A DNA stretch of 64,000 bases from positions 39,022,731 through 39,086,730 of the forward strand of contig OW121821.1 of the NCBI GenBank assembly GCA_933228915.1, written 5' to 3'. Position 1 is the first letter of the stretch. Every line of letters begins with the position of its first letter. Below the pieces are notes generated by a model that did not search any database, was not told the origin of the DNA, and saw nothing but the letters and a program-made list of their open reading frames with translations. This stretch comes from Telmatherina bonti (lineage: Eukaryota; Chordata; Actinopteri; Atheriniformes; Telmatherinidae). The position numbers and the translations under genes were made by a program. Shown here piece after piece: positions 63,201 to 64,000 of this stretch.

Positions 63201-63295
63201 CCAAACATGGGACCCCCAACCAGCTGGATCACACCTACTGTGGTTTGCAAATAACCAAACCACAAGGTGTCAAAGCCCAGTTTCTTCGCCAAATA
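51953..63295 (-). CDS. slc22a18: Solute carrier SLC22A18, C-terminal 370 residues, 5' end outside
   Basis: Twelve-helix major-facilitator transporter (ORCTL2/TSSC5), an organic-cation-type carrier in the membrane. Nine exons, minus strand: 63295-63198, 63120-62975, 62135-62003, 61757-61645, 56353-56243, 56016-55916, 55826-55725, 52424-52304, 52140-51953. They sum to 1113 nt with all phases consistent and end in TAA. Diagnostic stretches: WFGYLQTTVGVIQLVGGPMF, GRFADLFGARAALSLA, QMVVTDLSEPEKR, KLGLCFGIGMIAGSTLGG, VMFSIIALDFF, NIITDSMLTKSVPSSDTG, MLGLCASVQSLVRTIGPTIG. Human SLC22A18 has 424 residues, so about 45-55 N-terminal residues (first helix) are encoded beyond 64,000. The exon at 56,016 uses an AAG acceptor. 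The large intron 61,644-56,354 holds a separate coiled-coil gene. No disabling change seen. Confidence 0.96.
53024..53185. repeat. Duplicated intronic segment, copy 1
   Basis: About 160 bp nearly identical to 56,374-56,534, sharing for example GACATCAAGCTCTCCGTGTC and AAGCTGATACGCCACATTTT. Both copies are in introns of slc22a18 in the same orientation. Confidence 0.85.
53560..54105 (+). repeat. Cluster of repeat fragments including a SINE/LINE tail
   Basis: At 53,572-53,612 there is one arm of the hAT-type palindrome (CCTGCAGGACAGTTGGCC ... GGGGATCCCTGCAAC). At 53,984-54,098 the sequence GGTGACCTGTCCAGGGTGTC ... GGCTCCAGCTTCCCTGTGAC ... ATGGATGGATG is the familiar 3' tail of a teleost SINE/LINE family. 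Two ~45-bp copies of ACAGCTTTAATAACAACTAA-like sequence stand at 53,614 and 53,720. Confidence 0.55.
54320..54869. mobile_element. GTTTCCATT-ended miniature element
   Basis: The left end AGGTGTGTTTCCATTACAC and the right end TGTAATGGAAACGCAGCT are inverted copies. Internally it shares AAATATCGCAATAAAA, AACCCCAAAATAACGC and CACTGTTCAATGGAAACACC with the 27.5-kb copy. About 550 bp, non-coding, within an slc22a18 intron. Confidence 0.65.
54972..55420. mobile_element. TTAACCC-ended miniature element
   Basis: The left end GTTAACCCCTTAATGACC and the right end CTGTTAAAGGGTTAAA are inverted. About 450 bp in an slc22a18 intron. No reading frame of note. Confidence 0.55.
56374..56534. repeat. Duplicated intronic segment, copy 2
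   Basis: Partner of 53,024-53,185. It begins 21 bp upstream of an slc22a18 exon's acceptor, so the copy abuts the branch-point and polypyrimidine region. Confidence 0.85.
57540..57860 (+). repeat. Interspersed repeat, copy 2 of a pair
   Basis: Aligns with the reverse complement of 370-660. A palindromic ATAGACATATATATGTGTATTATGTCTAT-like core is present at 57,620-57,650, given here only by position and ends. Non-coding. Confidence 0.6.
58390..58600. mobile_element. Palindromic hAT-type miniature element, best preserved
   Basis: Termini CAGGGGTGTCCAGCC and ACACCCCTG, and inner arms CTGCAGGTTTTCCATGCATC and GATACATGGAAAAACCTGCAG-type sequence, are inverted. The 8-bp flanks ATTTACGC and ATGTAAAC agree at five positions. 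No ORF. It lies in the slc22a18 intron, about 220 bp downstream of the nested coiled-coil gene. Confidence 0.75.
58818..60053 (-). CDS. Single-exon coiled-coil protein, CFAP58-like
   Basis: An uninterrupted 411-codon frame with strong heptad-like, Lys/Glu/Gln-rich helices over about residues 45-270 and 290-385, and no signal peptide or membrane segment. The order of motifs (ELLGIQLVHSRNEL; SQQSSLNKKDNQYKEQV; HHLKMENQKLEKERRLFENE; ERELRMQKEKLLE; ESLQKELYSQNQELQ; QLQLCRATLRHRTEKLKAVT, then AERNVYRHKAEKMQKEW) parallels the C-terminal half of CFAP58, a component of motile cilia and sperm flagella (about 870 residues; comparison from memory). A linker KIVIPKLKPKVTRKPAGEVP is peculiar to this protein. 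It lies in an slc22a18 intron on the same strand. Lack of introns suggests a retrogene, and long-term openness suggests it is used. A second in-frame ATG at codon 8 is also possible. Exact orthology is uncertain. Confidence 0.75.
   Translation of the reverse strand: MLQPAIKMDPIKTLPSKTNEKPLGKMHPMSAYHQHVLSSILPDMERRYTCMQEKNDVLERENQALRRKVELLMADGKQLKEEQHKVHNVQKNRELLGIQLVHSRNELQVLGKKISAQNKDLQRECNQNELLKQDAESMKTALKTAKQQAVNQRAEQQKLKKQLEQVVKERDGLSEKWLRCQSESSELSGRIISQQSSLNKKDNQYKEQVKQIHHLKMENQKLEKERRLFENEARALKRQFERCERELRMQKEKLLECTGSCFFDTQVVEKIVIPKLKPKVTRKPAGEVPAQKVESLQKELYSQNQELQRTQKLCEELRQSLTQVSVQLQLCRATLRHRTEKLKAVTAERNVYRHKAEKMQKEWEDSRKEKLGEKMKKWVAKSVRKVQPLCEIKPNQSQLFGNYMIIGSKIQ
60087..60100 (+). promoter_or_regulatory. 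RFX X-box before the CFAP58-like gene
   Basis: GTCACCGTGGTAAC fits the X-box consensus GTNRCC-(0-3)-RGYAAC at every position and lies 33 bp upstream of the ATG of the minus-strand CFAP58-like gene. X-boxes bound by RFX factors mark promoters of ciliary genes, usually close to the start (established knowledge). Function here is inference. Confidence 0.6.
60149..60207. repeat. (GT)n microsatellite
   Basis: About 29 GT units followed by a G-rich stretch (GGGTGGGGTGAGGGGGGTGG), about 50 bp upstream of the X-box. The G-rich end might form a G-quadruplex. Confidence 0.97.
60240..61640. other. slc22a18 intron, no further gene seen
   Basis: Intronic sequence between the nested gene's upstream side and the next slc22a18 exon. 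No repeat with clear ends and no additional ORF that looks coding. Confidence 0.5.
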
Positions 63296-64000
63296 CTGCA
63301 AAAAACAAACAAACATGAAAATACACACATGATACACAAAACGTATCATATAAACCAGAAACATTTTAGTTTTTCTCTTATCTCTGATTTTTGTCTGGAT
63401 TGTACAACAACAGAAGAAAGCGTCTAAGCAACAGATTATGCTTGTAGTAAACAAAAACAAATGTTTGGACCTATTGTCTCACTGGTAGCGCTGCACCTCT
63501 GAACCTTTTAGCAACCAGCCTCATGGAGCCGCCATCTTGGATAGTTTCACTGAAGGTTTGCCGTCCTCAGCGCCAGTGTGTGTTAAATAAACGCCATGTC
63601 CACACAGATGAGTTAAGGTGTATTTACTCAAGTCTTTACAACTTCTTGGTAGTTGCATGAAGCAGAAAAATAGGTTTTACACTGGTGGTTTAAACAAGGG
63701 AAGGCTTGCAAATAACCCAAAATGTAAAACCTGTGTTTACTTTGTTTAGAATCATGTCCTTCTGACATGCAGTCGTGGAGAAAACACACCATTCGGTTTG
63801 AGGTTTTAATGCATTATGACATGATAAAATGATATATGGCCTTAGAGGAAGAAATTTTAGGCAGATATAACTTGAGGTGAACAACGTGTGACATACTACA
63901 CCATCCACATTCATTTACACAAAAACTAAACCAAAATGTAGAAGTTGTGTCAGGAAAAACCAAAGTCCAGACCTGCTTCTATGGAAAAAAAATGGGCAGG
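63296..64000. other. slc22a18 intron, missing first exon(s)
   Basis: I searched the minus strand for the expected first-helix motif of SLC22A18 (a TELxCLFMQF-like stretch) and found none, so the first coding exon must lie past 64,000. Confidence 0.6.

Overview
The window is vertebrate nuclear DNA. It comes from a ray-finned fish, most likely a percomorph teleost: the genes have introns and teleost orthologues, the background is AT-rich, and there are Rex3 and L1 retroelements, many small terminal-inverted-repeat elements and long GT/AT microsatellites. Nothing bacterial, no CRISPR array and no rRNA or tRNA gene was seen.

Layout. (1) 0-8.3 kb is mainly non-coding. It holds two DNA-transposon relics (1.56-2.19 kb hAT-like; 3.84-4.34 kb PIF/Harbinger-like) and one unrecognised Tyr-rich candidate exon on the minus strand. 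(2) 8.36-13.11 kb on the minus strand is the complete coding region of nr2e3, the photoreceptor nuclear receptor: eight exons, 433 codons, all splice phases consistent. One intron uses a GC-AG donor between the two zinc fingers, and a long AAATT repeat sits 10 bp inside another intron. (3) 13-29 kb is a mosaic of mobile elements: palindromic hAT-type elements, a short and a longer Rex3 copy (both with visible target-site duplications), a small TTAA-flanked element inserted into another element, and a decayed intronless JAM3-like copy. (4) Three short plus-strand candidate exons (21.30, 28.59 and 33.71 kb) with good splice signals cannot be tied to a known gene. (5) 34-48 kb has no recognisable gene. 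(6) 48.65-50.79 kb is a 5'-truncated, very well preserved L1 element on the minus strand with a 15-bp target-site duplication. (7) 51.95-63.30 kb on the minus strand carries nine exons of slc22a18, a major-facilitator transporter; its first coding part lies beyond the right edge. A single-exon coiled-coil gene of 411 codons, resembling the C-terminal half of the ciliary protein CFAP58, is nested in one slc22a18 intron on the same strand. A match to the RFX X-box, the usual promoter signature of ciliary genes, lies 33 bp before its ATG.

The two confident multi-exon genes and the nested gene show no shared pathway: photoreceptor transcription control, membrane transport and, by inference, cilium or sperm-flagellum structure. 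The strongest candidate for something undescribed is the nested CFAP58-like gene with its own X-box. The best structural stories are the nested transposon insertions, which can be ordered in time from the sequence alone.
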